Assembly (NCBI GenBank): GCA_033439795.1
Contig: JAUTDP010000005.1
Location: forward strand, 3,439,001-3,503,000
Length of the DNA: 64,000 nt
DNA from: Sordaria brevicollis
Taxonomy: Eukaryota > Ascomycota > Sordariomycetes > Sordariales > Sordariaceae
Reading direction: 5' to 3'
Shown here one piece after another: positions 20,462 through 31,536 of the stretch (the first letter of the stretch is position 1; every line of letters starts with the position of its first letter). Both the position numbers and the translations under genes were made by a program. The notes beneath the pieces are model-generated. The model worked only from the letters and a program-made list of their open reading frames with translations, was not told the DNA's origin and did no database searches.

Positions 20462-22037
20462 ATGGCCGGGAAACAAAAACAAGTCGCTGCGAACAAGGCG
20501 GTTGCGCCGCGCCAGCAACACTACGAATTTGGAGGGCCGTAAGTCAACAAAAACAATTCCCCTGAACCCCTATCGTCATCACCAACTTTGGCGACGGCAA
20601 GGTCCATGACATGCCCAGCTAACACCCTATTCAAATCCTAGCATTGGCGCATTTGCCATCACGTTTGGCCTCCCCGTCCTCGTCCACGTCTTCAACCTCT
20701 TTTGCAACGACATCTCGGGTTGCCCTGCGCCCTCGCTCCTCCACCCCCGCTCCCTCGACCTCAACCAGCTCAAGCGCGAGATCGGCTGGCCTGAAAATGG
20801 CGTCTTTGGCCTCTTCTCGTGGTCTGCCACCTTGTGGACTCTCGGCTACTACGCCCTCTCGCTCGTCCAATACCGAATCCTCCCCGGCCACCACGTCGAG
20901 GGCACCGATCTGAGCACCGGCGGCAGGCTCAAGTACAAGCTCAACGCCTTCAACTCGGCCATGTGCACCTTGGCCATCCTCGCTGCCGGCACCATTGCCC
21001 AGGGCGCCGAGTTCCCCGTCTGGACATTCATCTCGGACAACTTTGCCCAAATCATCTCGGCCAACATCCTCTTCGCCTTCTCGCTCGCCGTCTTTGTCTA
21101 CGTCCGCAGCTTCCAGGTCAAGCCCGGCAACAAGGACATGCGCGAGCTGGCAGCCGGCGGCGCCACTGGCTCTCTCATCTACGACTTCTACATTGGCCGC
21201 GAACTGAACCCCCGCATCACCCTCCCCTTGATTGGCGAAGTCGACATCAAGGAGTTCATGGAGATGCGCCCCGGCCTCTTGGGGTGGATCGTGCTCAACT
21301 GCGCCTTTGTCGCCAAGCAATACCGCACCTTCGGCTACGTGACGGATTCCATCCTCTTCATCACGGCCATCCAGGCCTTTTACGTCTTTGACGGCATCTA
21401 CATGGAGCCTGCCGTCCTGACCACCATGGATATCACCACCGACGGTTTCGGCTTCATGCTGAGCTTCGGCGACGTCGTCTGGGTACCCTTCATGTACTCG
21501 ACCCAGACGCGCTACCTGGCCACCCACCCCCAGCAGCTCGGCGCCCTTGGTTTGATTGCCGTCGGCGCCGTCCTGGCTGCCGGCTACAGCATCTTCCGTC
21601 TGTCCAACTCGCAAAAGAACAACTTTCGTCGCAACCCCGACGACCCGAGCGTCAAGCACCTCACCTACCTGCAGACCAAGACGGGCTCTCGTCTTATCAC
21701 CTCTGGCTGGTGGGGCGTCGCTCGCCACATCAACTACCTCGGCGACTGGCTGCAGAGCTGGCCCTACTCCTTGCCTACCGGTATCGCCGGCTATCAGATC
21801 CTGGCCGCTGGCACTGGTGCTCCGGGCGCGATTACCATGCTTGATGGCCGCGAGGTTGTCCAGGGCGAGGCCAGGGGCTGGGGTATTGTGTTTACCTACT
21901 TTTACATCCTGTACTTTGCCGTTCTCTTGATTCATCGCGATATGAGGGATGATGAGAAGTGTTCCAAGAAGTATGGTGATGATTGGGAAAAGTACAAGAA
22001 GTTGGTCAGGTGGAGGATTGTGCCTGGTATTTACTAG
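20462..22037 (+). CDS. erg-3: Sterol C-14 reductase ERG-3
   Basis: Two exons, 20462-20538 and 20642-22037, with a GTAAGT donor and a phase-2 junction restoring GGPIGAF; 490 residues, the known length of N. crassa ERG-3. The protein is a polytopic membrane enzyme of the lamin-B-receptor/ERG24 family. Conserved signatures include the segment YDFYIGRELNPRI and, near the C-terminus, LITSGWWGVARHINYLGDW and DDEKCSKKYGDDWEKYKKLV. It reduces the C14-C15 double bond of the sterol intermediate formed after lanosterol 14-demethylation in ergosterol synthesis, using NADPH, in the endoplasmic reticulum. The first exon encodes a basic, soluble N-terminus (MAGKQKQVAANKAVAPRQQ). Codon use is strongly C-ending, as in highly expressed Neurospora genes. 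A G21 run starts 14 bases after the stop codon. Confidence 0.97.
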
Positions 22038-22051
22038 GCGGGTGATGAATT

Positions 22052-22072
22052 GGGGGGGGGGGGGGGGGGGGG
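22052..22072 (+). repeat. 21-base G homopolymer
   Basis: An uninterrupted run of 21 G, 14 bases past the erg-3 stop, so inside the expected 3' UTR. Such a run is prone to length errors in sequencing and to length variation in the genome. Confidence 0.9.
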
Positions 22073-23287
22073 TGTTTTGGATGCCTTGGGGAAGGTTTTC
22101 TGCTAGGAAGACTTGTTGCCAAGTGTAATTTGTGTATGATGTTAATAGTAGTGTAATAAGTCAATGACTGAAAAAGACCGAGATGTAATGACTCTGACTC
22201 CGAGCTGTCCGTTATCTTGCAAAGGTTGGTTGTGCCGTGATGACATGGCGTGGAAGTGACCTATTGCCCACTTACCTCACTGTCCAGTCCTCCGCAGCTG
22301 CCCCTGATTATTTGCCGGTCCGTTTACCAGACATGGCTGTGAACAACTGGTCAACTGAGCCGGTTCCATTAACGAGGCTGGTTTTTGTTCGTGTTCAACA
22401 CTTGTCAGTTGTCAATCTGTTTCGGCGCAACGGACGTGTCCAATGAGGGGCGCACAAGTCGTTGATCATGGAGGCTTGGAAGGGTGGCTCATAGTAGGAT
22501 AAGGGTCCAGAATCTCCATCTGTCTCCAGCGAAGGTCTCCGCTTGTTGTTGTTGTCCTTTCCCCAGTTCTAGGTTCGTTTCCAGTTTTCTCCTCTGCGCT
22601 CTGCTTATCACCTTCACTCAACTCCTACAAGTACGACATATTTTTCCTCCTTTTTTCCGCACACCTAGGAATTTCCGTTTAATATCATCAACACGAAACA
22701 GATTGAACAAACATACCCCTACGCTTTGGGTTCGTCATTCCAACCACCGCACCACCAAGACTCCGTTACTACACAAGCCAGGCCGGCCAGGGGTAACACA
22801 AGCACAAACAAAAGGCCAAAAGCGTGACATCATTTGTCCGACTTGACGGGAAGCAAAAGGGCGTCCAAGCTCCCTCCCCGCGGCCCGCATCCACTTTGAG
22901 GACCCTGACGACCGTCTTTGTTTATTTCTTGACGACACGACACAACAAACATTGGGAGAGGTTGTTTCGAAACATCAAAATACCGAGAAACAAAATTACG
23001 ACAGATTGAACCGGCGACGTTTCTCCTGCTGCGACAACCCGCTTCTACCATAGGTACATTCACCTTCTCGGAGTCCGAGCCTCACAACCGCGAACCGCCC
23101 GGGCGCTATCGCAACGAGATTGTCAACCAAACCACCAACATCAAAATCACCACTATCACCACCATCACCACCATCCATCCACCAATCTCCCCCACCCCAT
23201 CCAACCTCTTCCCCAACCACACCACCTTCCATCCCAAACCCGCAACCCACCTCATCTTTTTTTTTTTACAATATCGGTACACCAAAG
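22073..23287. other. Intergenic 22073-23287
   Basis: Holds the erg-3 3' end and the 5' leader of the next gene. The 23120-23287 part is open in the same frame as the downstream protein but is a low-complexity Pro/Ser/Thr leader ending in a T-rich tract, so I treat it as 5' UTR. No other gene recognised. Confidence 0.5.
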
Positions 23288-24313
23288 ATGGGCCGCTCCT
23301 ACACCCACCTCGACTCCGACGCCCACCGCCTCCCCGAAAACATGACCCGAATCGCCTACGACGCCGACACCCAAGTGTACACCTACCGCGACGAATCCGA
23401 CGGTTCTCTCTGGGAGAGCGCACCCGGCGTGACATACGGGAAGATGTTTCCTGTTAGGCCTCCTAGTCCTTTACCCTCTGTGGAAATTTCTGCGGATGTA
23501 CAAGGGGATGAACCAGAATATACCCTGGAGGAAGGGCCGGGGTATGATCCGTTTGGGGATTGTAATGCTATCCGACCAGAGGAGGGTGATGGGGAAGATG
23601 GAAAGCGGGGGAAGGGAGAAAAGGGGGGGATGAGGAAGAGGGTGGATAGTGTCATGGAGAGGATTGCGAGTGTTAGGGAGAAGGACGGTGCTGGTGGTAG
23701 GAGGGGAAGTAGGAGGGGTAGTCCACGAACCACCGAGTACGACGAAAAGAGTCTGGAACAAAACAGCAGCACCACCACAAAGGGACATGGACACACCTAC
23801 TCCATGTCCATGTCCGTGTCCGTGTCAGAAAAGGAAACACTTCCCTCCCGATCTAGCACCCTCCGCACCACCGGCGCAGAATCATCACATGCACATGCAC
23901 CATCTTCACTCACCACCGGCAGCGGTCAACAACCCCAACAACCCAAACAACCCGAACCCACAGGATCAAACCTAAAGCGAGCATCCACCCTCTCCCGCCT
24001 CTCCCGCTTCCTCACCGGCAAGCGCAAAGAAGATGATCCAGATTATGACGTAACTCCCGGTACTACCGGTCCTGAATGGGCATTTGCAGCGAATGGGTCG
24101 AGGGTGCATAGGTCAAAGACTGTTAGTGCGCAGTCTCGGCCGAGGACGACGACGGGGGCGGGGACGGGGGCGGGGACGGGGGCTGAACCACGATCGCAGG
24201 GTTGGAATCGGGCGGCTCAACCGGGGGCGGGTTTGGCAGAAGGGACTCAAGGGAGGAGAAGGAGGGCTACGACGTTTGATGAGATTTTGGCGGGGATTCC
24301 GGGGCAGCATTAG
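23288..24313 (+). CDS. Conserved fungal protein, disordered
   Basis: The frame is open from 23120, but I choose ATG 23288 because the conserved motif begins there (MGRSYTHLDSDAHRLPENM) and the upstream part is low-complexity. That gives 341 residues. Residues 1-55 hold a compact conserved motif (RIAYDADTQVYTYRD followed by SLWESAPG) that I recall at the N-terminus of many ascomycete proteins without an assigned function. The rest is charged and disordered, with Gly/Arg-rich (RRGSRRGS) and Ser/Met repeats, a basic helix (NLKRASTLSRLSRFLTGKRK) near residue 245 and a TGAGTGAGTGA repeat encoded by a short tandem repeat at ~24151-24182. The conserved C-terminal RRRRATTFDEILAGI could be a docking motif. 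No signal peptide. Function unknown. Confidence 0.7.
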   Translation: MGRSYTHLDSDAHRLPENMTRIAYDADTQVYTYRDESDGSLWESAPGVTYGKMFPVRPPSPLPSVEISADVQGDEPEYTLEEGPGYDPFGDCNAIRPEEGDGEDGKRGKGEKGGMRKRVDSVMERIASVREKDGAGGRRGSRRGSPRTTEYDEKSLEQNSSTTTKGHGHTYSMSMSVSVSEKETLPSRSSTLRTTGAESSHAHAPSSLTTGSGQQPQQPKQPEPTGSNLKRASTLSRLSRFLTGKRKEDDPDYDVTPGTTGPEWAFAANGSRVHRSKTVSAQSRPRTTTGAGTGAGTGAEPRSQGWNRAAQPGAGLAEGTQGRRRRATTFDEILAGIPGQH

Positions 24314-25062
24314 CTGGTACTCTGGGGTAGGGGATGGTAGGGGATGGTATGGGATGGGAGGCGTGATGGTGGAAAGGATTGGAGTAAAGGCGAGTGGTGC
24401 ATGCGTGGTTTGATCATGTTTCTTTTTTCTTGTCTCTCAAGCTGAGTCTGCACTCTGCATAGACAAATGGAATTCTATGTCATTTTCTCACCATCAGTCC
24501 ACCGTTACCGCAACACGTCAATTCCATCTTTACCTCTAATCTCATCTACCAATCCCCGAAGCAGAGAATATACCGTTAAACTCTCCCTACCTACTAGGGC
24601 GTCAAAATCGGCCTGTGCCGTTTTTCGTTTTTTTCTGCAGAGATTCGGCGTCACGGGCTTAAGAATGGATGAGATGTCGTTTCATGTTCTTGTTCGGTCT
24701 TGTACAGACCGTTATCTCTCACGTGTTCCCCACGCAAAGCCGTGATGGTTTTGATGATGGAGGATGTGAAGATGGAGAGTCTTTCCCAGGTCTTGGATGG
24801 TGGAGAGCGCGTTCGGGTCAAGTGGAAGGAATTAGTTGGTGGGTATTTTGGGAAGTTTCTGGAGCTACTGAAGAGGAAGAGGAGGAGGGGAAGGAGGATG
24901 AGCCAATCCAAAGTTATAGGTGGCGTAGCAGGTGGGTGCAAGGTGAAAGTACCAGGAATCGCGGTCCGGGTCGAACGAGGTGGTGAAGAGAGTTCAATGT
25001 TTCTGTTTAGAATTCATTGCACTTCCTTTCCCAGCCAGCTAGCCCGCCAACAATCCGATACC
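24314..25062. other. Convergent 3' region 24314-25062
   Basis: Between a plus-strand and a minus-strand gene. Holds a short GGGATGGTA-like repeat at ~24329-24357. A plus-strand frame at 24700-25308 overlaps the last exon of the next gene antisense and has no recognisable domain. Confidence 0.5.
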
Positions 25063-25940
25063 TCAAGCCTCAACCCTCTTCTCCATCTGCCTAAACATCA
25101 TCATAGGATCAAAAAACACCTCGATCTTTTGCGACTGCAACTTGTCATTCACAACCGCAACCGCAATCCCCTCGATATTAATCGGCCCACCATGTGCTTC
25201 AAGCCTGACCTTTTCTCCATCTCTGTTTTGATCACAGTCAGCATTCACGTCCCTCTCTTGTTTCTTCCCATTTTCCAAACCTCGGAGACAGGAAAACTCA
25301 CTTATTAACCCCCACATAATCCCTCTCCATCACCCCCCAATGCCGCCACTTAAACGCCACCGTCGGCGGCCCGCTATACACCTCCAACACCTCCCACGCG
25401 AAAGTCGGCATCATCCTTTTAAAGGTCTTGTGGCTGGCGTCGAAACTCGAGTGGAACGGGCAGTAGAACTCGTTCGGCTCGATGATGGCGTTGTATGTGC
25501 CCACTTGCAGCATGTGCTCCCCCGATTGCGGGGGCCCGCCGTTAACCGAAAAAGTGTAAGAGGAAGTATCGATGGTGCGCCAGTCTGACAGAGAGGTCTT
25601 GTACGAGGCTTCGATTTCCCAGTTTTTGACGAGTTTCTCGACCAGGTCGGGCAGGGAGCCGGCGGTGTGGGAGGCTTTTTTTGCTGTGGGTATGGGGGTG
25701 TTAGTGGATGTTGGAAGTAAGGGGGAGGAGGAAAGACGAACTCTCGGCGTAAACTTTGCGGGTTTTGCTGTAATCCGGTGCTCGGCCGTGGCGCCATGAG
25801 TTGATAACGTCTTTCAAGACGGCGTTTTCATCGAGGACATAGTCGGGGAGAGCTGGTGCAGGCTCGGCGGCAGGCGTCTCAGCAACAGCAGGTGTCTCAG
25901 CAACCGGCGCCGTCTCGTTCTGGATCTCCTCAGCGGTCAT
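25063..25940 (-). CDS. Pathogen-related-like protein (NTF2/SnoaL-like fold)
   Basis: Three exons, 25742-25940, 25302-25683 and 25063-25222, giving 246 residues. Junctions keep the frame (donors GTTCGT and GTGAGT, acceptors CACAG and AACAG, with a GCTGAC branch in intron 2). Residues 1-35 are an Ala/Glu/Pro leader. The body matches the plant 'pathogen-related protein' family: VLKDVINSWRHGRAPDYS; then LVKNWEIEASYKT; then the core MLQVGTYNAIIEPNEFY, FAWEVLEVYSGPPTVAFKWR HWG; and at the end the strand KIEVFFDPMMMF. That family has a cone-shaped NTF2/SnoaL-like fold with a hydrophobic pocket, and its biochemical role is not established. No signal peptide, so probably cytosolic. Each of the three short exons alone would be missed; the family core across them supports the model. 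Confidence 0.85.
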
Positions 25941-27280
25941 TTTGTGGTTTTGGCAGTGGATGAAAGTCGAGTAAGAGAGAAAGAACCTCCAGATGTCCAG
26001 ATCCTGCGACTCTCGAGGGAAGAGGGGGGATCTTTAAACCCCATTTCTCACCCCTCCCCCAGAATTTCATCTTCCTCGCCGCAGCGTCACATACTCTCAA
26101 CACAGAAGCGACCCTACCTCACGTATCTCTATAAACCAACACGTCCTCGGCTCGCTACCATCGAACGATGAACCCCTGCCCGTCCCTGGACCACGTTCCA
26201 TCGTCCATCGTCAGTCCGAGATGGAGTTACATCGGGTTAAAGGGGTCGTTTCGCCTGCTTCTAGGCACGATACCTCTAGGCAGGCCATGTGTTGCTCGTG
26301 CACTGCACTACACTGCCTGAAATCCAGTCTCCTTCCTCGTAAGGTTGGTCAAATCTGATTCCGTGCGGTCTAGATGGCCATGACATGAGGGATACACTAG
26401 ATGAGCGTTACGGTGCAACCCGTCCGGCCGGTCATGATCTGCTACAGGGCCAGGCCTCGAGGAATCCATCCATCCATCCATCCATCCATCCATCAGTGCT
26501 ACTCACTGACTGGAGATCTCGAATCTGGACCCTGAGCATACACACGTGGTAACGACAACGCGTTATCTGTACTCCTACGCAAAAGATCGGATGTACGACA
26601 TACATACTCCTCGATCATACAATTCCCGGAAAGAAGGAAACAATTCCCTTGAACCTAAGAGCTAGGAGGCCCGATAACCTAACGCTGACCATGCAGAAAG
26701 TAGGTATCAAAGGGGCACAAAACGCATGTCAAGGTCCGTGCAGGCCTTTTACACCTCCATCCGCATCGGAAAATCGGAAGATGCTTCTACGTTGCGTTCA
26801 TGCTGTGCCTGACACCAAGATTCTTGCATTAGCGAATCAGACGAGGGCGGTTAGTTGAAGGATTACCCAAGACATGTCGTGGAACACCGAATTTTCTGGG
26901 GATGGAGGTCCAAAAGTCCGAACACATGTTGATGAAATGTTCACGAAAGGGGGTGTAACTCGTAAGCATGTCCATCGTGCACCTCGGACTCGGAGGTTGA
27001 AGAATGAGCGTGGCTGACCTACGTACCTATTGAGTGGCATGTGGGAACGTGCGCCACAACGATGGGAATAGACCAGCCACCCCCTAAACGGCCGCCGCGC
27101 GCCATACACTGCACCTCACCACCATCGCTTGTGGTCAACATCGATAAAACAAGGAACGGAAAAGCAATATAAACATCACGGTACAAGGAGACGGCAAGAT
27201 ACTCTAAACAGTTGATTATTCTTGATTCTAGGTTCCTATGTAGAGATACATTAATATTCCCAGCAGACCGTAGACCTACT
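25941..27280. other. Intergenic 25941-27280
   Basis: Contains the promoter of the pathogen-related-like gene and an (ATCC) microsatellite (26464-26494). No convincing gene. Short frames on both strands lack domains. Confidence 0.5.
26464..26494 (+). repeat. (ATCC)n microsatellite
   Basis: Nearly eight perfect ATCC units. A minus-strand frame reading Met-Asp-Gly-Trp repeats is just this repeat translated. Confidence 0.9.
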
Positions 27281-29506
27281 CTACTGCCCCTCCATGTCCC
27301 GCAACATTGCAGGTGTCGGAGCCAAGGGGTACTCCGTGCGCATGCCCCGGACCAATTTTTCAAGACCCAGATGACTCGACTTCGGGAACACCTCCTTGAG
27401 CAACTCATGAACGCGAGTTTGCGACACCCACACGACGTTTTGAGCGTGGTACTGGTACCCCTGATCGGACCTAACGAGCCCTGAATAGAACCCAAAGACA
27501 TTCGGATCCTCGCTGGTCGGGGCGGGCGGCTTCTGCGAAGTGACCAAGGAGACGCCAGACACAACATCGACGACGGGGCCGCGAACTGCATCATCGAGCA
27601 CGAGGTTGTAAAGGTTGGCGAGGAGGAGATCCTTCTCGATCGCTCCCGTGTCCACCTGATCCTGATCCTGATCCTGATCCTGATCCTGTCCGTTGCTCGA
27701 GGAGGCGAGAAGAGTTGGATGGTTTTGGAACGCCTTGATACGATGACGGATGCGCCTGTAGAGATTCTGATTGGCCATCATCCAGCCTCCGTTAGCCAGT
27801 TGAATTGGTGCCGAGAAATCGTTTCCGCAGTGGTCCTTCTCCAAGCTCAGGAGCATGGCCACGGTCTCGTACAAGATTGCTTGGGAGGCCAGAGACTTGG
27901 CCCATCCAGATCCAACAGCGACGGTGGGAATCCTGTGTTTGTCTTGATTGAACATGGCAAGTGTGCTTGTGATTCCTTCTCTATCACCTTCGAGATGAAC
28001 CAGCACGCCGACCACGCACTTGATGGCATCTGACATGGGCTACGGAGTGGTGGAGGTGATGGAGGAAAGGAGATAGGAAGCCGCAAAGTTCCTCGACGGA
28101 AGAGACTGCGCGCCCGAAAACATCCGCAGGCCACGATCCGTGAGGGCATAGCCCTCTTCGAAGTCCGCGATGACCCCCATCCTGAACAAGCGAGTGGCCA
28201 TCTCATAGGTCATATACCCGTCCATCGGCAGAGCAAGTAGGGTATCGGTTGGGAACCTGAAGCGACGGAACAGGTACAGCAGCGTGTGCAAGATTTCTTC
28301 GGCAAATGCGGGCTGTGCGGGGCCCTCGTCTTCCTTCACGATAACATCCTGTTCGCTTCCGTTGTCGGTGCAAGCGATGTAAATGCCCAAAACGCGATCG
28401 ACATTGCAGCCTCCGATGCGGAGCAGCGCCTGGATGTCGTGCTGGGCTATCTTAGCCTCCTCGTAGACCATGTGGCACGTACACACGTCAAAGACGTAGC
28501 GCCCCGTATATTGCGGCAGGACGTATATAATGCGGCAATCCTCCTCGGGAAAGGGCATCCAAAATCGGACGTCGGATGTGACGAACGCAATGGTAGACCT
28601 GGCTAGGGACTTTGTATTAACCCGTTCACGGCAATGCGCCTCGGTTGGCGACAAGAAGACGTCTTAGACATCAGAACCAAGATGGCGAGCTTTGCGAATA
28701 TACGAGGTGATTGCGTCGCGTTCCGACCATCCGGCCACAGAACAGACGACAACAAGCTTCTGGGACGCAAACAATTCTTTGGCTCCTTCGTCGAAGGCCT
28801 TAATAATGCAGTAGGCTGTGCAATCTAGCCTTGACCATTCGTTCCCCGGGAAAGGCTTGACGCCACTTAACAGGCCGTTGAACGCCTGTCTTGGCTCTGA
28901 AATATAGTCTTGAGGATCGACGTCGAAATCGGTCTTGATTTGATGTTTGGACCACGCGTGAACCGACGTGTTTGCGACAGTCAAACAGGTAATGGCCGTT
29001 GAACCAGTCTTGTATACGGTGTGGATAGCCTGGAGCAGAGTGGCAAGTGATCCTGCCGCCGAAGCGGTTATCCAACCACAATTGAGGTCGAAGACGACCA
29101 CCGAACGGCGTGTGAGCTTGAAAGCTTCATCCTGCAAGATCGTGTAGTAGTCTATGACGCTCAGCGTGTTTTGTCGAGCGACGACCTTGTTGCGACTGAT
29201 GGTGCATCCACGAAGCTTATCTTGGAGATATGTAGTCGCGTCAACAACGCTGGGCTGGCTAGGGACGACGTAAACGAAACTGAAAACATCCGTATCGTTG
29301 TTGTCCGCGGCGCGCTGATTGAGCTCTCGGACCTGCTTCTCCAGGTGAGCGAGTAGCGTGTAAGCTTCGGATAGGGTTGGCAAGCTGCGGACGTGTTCAA
29401 AATGGACACCGTCGGCCGTCACCTCCAGATCGGACATGTGTTTGGCGGCCATGGTGAGGTTGGGGCCTTTGCATCTGGACGGTGGTAATCCGCGAGGATT
29501 TTCCAT
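27281..29506 (-). pseudogene. DEAH-helicase-like pseudogene with two stops
   Basis: Three frames are collinear and in one phase: 29506-28664, 28663-28040 and 28039-27281. They are separated only by TAA (28664-28666) and TAG (28040-28042), so this is one 742-codon frame with two nonsense codons and no frameshift. The order of segments resembles the C-terminal two-thirds of DEAH RNA helicases: a RecA-like domain with VVVFDLNCGWITAS; a second one with IAFVTSDVRFWMPFPEED and an FDVCTC segment; a winged-helix/HA2-like part (MTYEMATRLFRMGVIADFEEGYALTDRGLRM). The P-loop, DEAH box and QRxGRxGR motifs are not seen, so the ancestral protein may itself have been inactive. Both stops fit CAA or CAG changed by C to T before A, as RIP does. 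A 6-bp repeat (27655-27684) encodes Asp-Gln repeats. Confidence 0.6.
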
Positions 29507-30228
29507 GGTGAATGTTCTGTAGTGGCAAGAGGAGGTCAGTAACGCATCTATGGCAGTGTGCGCGCGTCTCTTTACTTACTTCTCTCGATCGCGACCGCGG
29601 AATGGTCGTGATTGCTGTTGCCGTTGATGTTTCGAGGAAAAGTTCAAATGGCGGGGTTGTTGGGCAAGGGCGAGTAGGAGTAGGAATAGGCGTCACAAGT
29701 GAACTGCCAAAAACCAACTTCACTGTCACCAGCTGGCAGAAGGCTGCCTGCCTGCCGTGTTGGAAGGCCTTGCTTGCCCTGAGCCGCCCTTCACTGGCCT
29801 TGTTCATTCACAGACACGGCCTTGCAGGGTAGGGTGTCCCTTCAGTCAGACTCTGGGAAGGTACGGAGGTACATGACATCCTGAGACGACGAGTGAATGC
29901 CCTATTCCGTTGTCCAGGGGACAAGGTCTCGTACATGTATTGTGACAGGCGTAACTTACCGTTTCACCTCAAGTAGGCTGTTCGAGATGCCACATACTGT
30001 GGTATTGCCGCAGTAAGCAGGGGCAGGTATCTGACTTGTTGCCATCGTTGTTTGGAGGCGGCCGCGGCGGCCGCTTGGGTAACGTCAGTATTCTTGACCA
30101 CGGTGAAGCATTTCAGACCAGAAAAATCATTCAATCCCCTTCTTCCCCGGGACGGAATCTTCTATCTCAACTGACAGCAATATTACTCACCTCAACCAGC
30201 GCTGTTACCCAGTTCCAACATCACCACC
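29507..30228. other. Divergent promoter region 29507-30228
   Basis: Between the helicase-like locus (minus) and the DUF1993 gene (plus). Holds a GC-rich GCGGCCGC palindrome near 30057-30074. No coding region recognised. Confidence 0.5.
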
Positions 30229-30825
30229 ATGCCCCTCCAACTCTCCGAACTCGTCCTGTCGACCTTCTCCAACGGTCTCAAAGTCCTCGTCCACCTGATT
30301 GACGTCGCCGAGGAACACGCCTATTACCTAGGCCTTTCAGCGGACGACCTATACCCCGACGCACGCCTGATCGAAGATATGAAGCCCTTCTCGTTTCAGA
30401 TCCAAGAGGCCACGACGGCCGTTAATATCGCGCTTGCCCGTCTTGGTGTTACCGAGCTGCAAGCCTGGGCGGACGAAGAGAGCACGATGGCGGAGTTGAG
30501 GGCGAGGATTGCCAAGGCGCAGAAGTTGTTGGAGGAGGTCGATAAGGAGGATATTGATAAAGGGGCGGATGAGGCTGCTTATTTGTGAGTGTCTTTCCAT
30601 GAGGGTGCTACAGATGAGGATGAGGGATGCGCTGATAGGTATAATGACAGGCACTTCGGCCCCATGACCCTCACGACAACCGGCAAGGGATCGATCCTCG
30701 GTTATAGCATCCCCAACTTCTTCTTCCATATACAGACTGCGTATGCGATTCTTAGAAGCAAAGGAGTGCCGCTTGGGAAGAAGGACTATGCGGAGAGTTT
30801 CGTGCTGCCATACCTCGTTGTCTGA
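30229..30825 (+). CDS. DUF1993 family protein
   Basis: Two exons, 30229-30584 and 30651-30825 (176 residues), joined in phase 2 through a GTGAGT donor and ACAG acceptor, which restores AAYLHFGPMTLTT. Length and layout fit DUF1993: an N-terminal helix with AEEHAYYLGLSADDLYPDARLIEDMKPF in parts, a middle helix (ATTAVNIALARLGV), and the end NFFFHIQTAYAILRSKGVPLGKKDY. That family forms a four-helix bundle related to DinB-like proteins and is widespread in fungi and bacteria; its activity is unknown. No signal peptide. Without splicing the first exon would stop at residue 119, so the second exon is needed to complete the bundle. Immediately downstream begins a 21-bp minisatellite. Confidence 0.85.
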
Positions 30826-30858
30826 ACTCTGAACACGCGGGATGCCCGCGGGCTGTAT

Positions 30859-31151
30859 AAGATAGGAGACATTAAGTAGGAGATAGGAGACCTTGAGTCG
30901 GAGATAGGAGACCTTGAGTATAAGATAGGAGACCTTGAGTATAAAACAGGAAACCTTGAGTATGAAACAGGATACCTTGCGTATAAAATAGGATACATTG
31001 AATATAAGATAGGAGACCTTAGGTATAAAACAGGAGACTTTGAGGAAGAGATAGAAGACCTTGAGTATAAAACAGGAGACCTTGAATCTAAAACAGGACA
31101 CCTTAAGTATAAAACTGGACACCTTGAGTATAGGATAGGAGGCCTTGAGTG
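30859..31151 (+). repeat. 21-bp minisatellite, about 14 copies
   Basis: Degenerate tandem repeat whose best-conserved unit reads AAGATAGGAGACCTTGAGTAT. Neighbouring copies differ at a few positions. The period is a multiple of three, so the minus strand carries long open frames with a 7-residue repeat (ILKVSCF/YL) that are probably not real proteins. It begins about 33 bases after the DUF1993 stop. Confidence 0.92.
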
Positions 31152-31536
31152 CGAGGGGGGAAGGGTCGCAAAGGAGATGACACACAGCGATCGTCATGAT
31201 CATCCGGAGATTGTTGTGCCATGTGCTACTCCGAAGACGACGTGAAAACCTGGTAACGAGGGAACGTCCATATATCCGGTTGGCATAATGGTGTGTGACG
31301 TGACGGTAGTTCCTGTCCGCTGATATTGCCGTAGATTGACCCCCATTCTGCCTAAACACCAATGCATAGGTATCCCGAATCATAAGCTTGGGGCGGATGC
31401 ACATGTGCTCCCGAACAATGAAGTTGGCAACGGTGCTGCGTACGATATATAAACTGGATATGCCCCGATCCCGCGATAGTGGTGCGGAGCTTAGTCGGTG
31501 TCTTCAACCACGTAAACACCAAGACATCACAGCATC
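31152..31536. other. Promoter region 31152-31536
   Basis: Between the minisatellite and the small secreted protein gene. A TATATAA box lies near 31446-31453, about 85 bp before the ATG at 31537, a typical distance for a regulated fungal gene. Confidence 0.55.

Noticed and set aside
20631..21935. 434-codon minus-strand frame antisense to erg-3
   Set aside because: Caused by the C-ending codons of erg-3; no domain, no splice need, and the plus strand is clearly the known enzyme.
24700..25308. 202-codon plus-strand frame
   Set aside because: Overlaps the last exon of the pathogen-related-like gene antisense and lacks domains.
30349..31404. 351-codon minus-strand frame with 7-residue repeats
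   Set aside because: Created by the 21-bp minisatellite; overlaps the DUF1993 gene antisense and has no domain.
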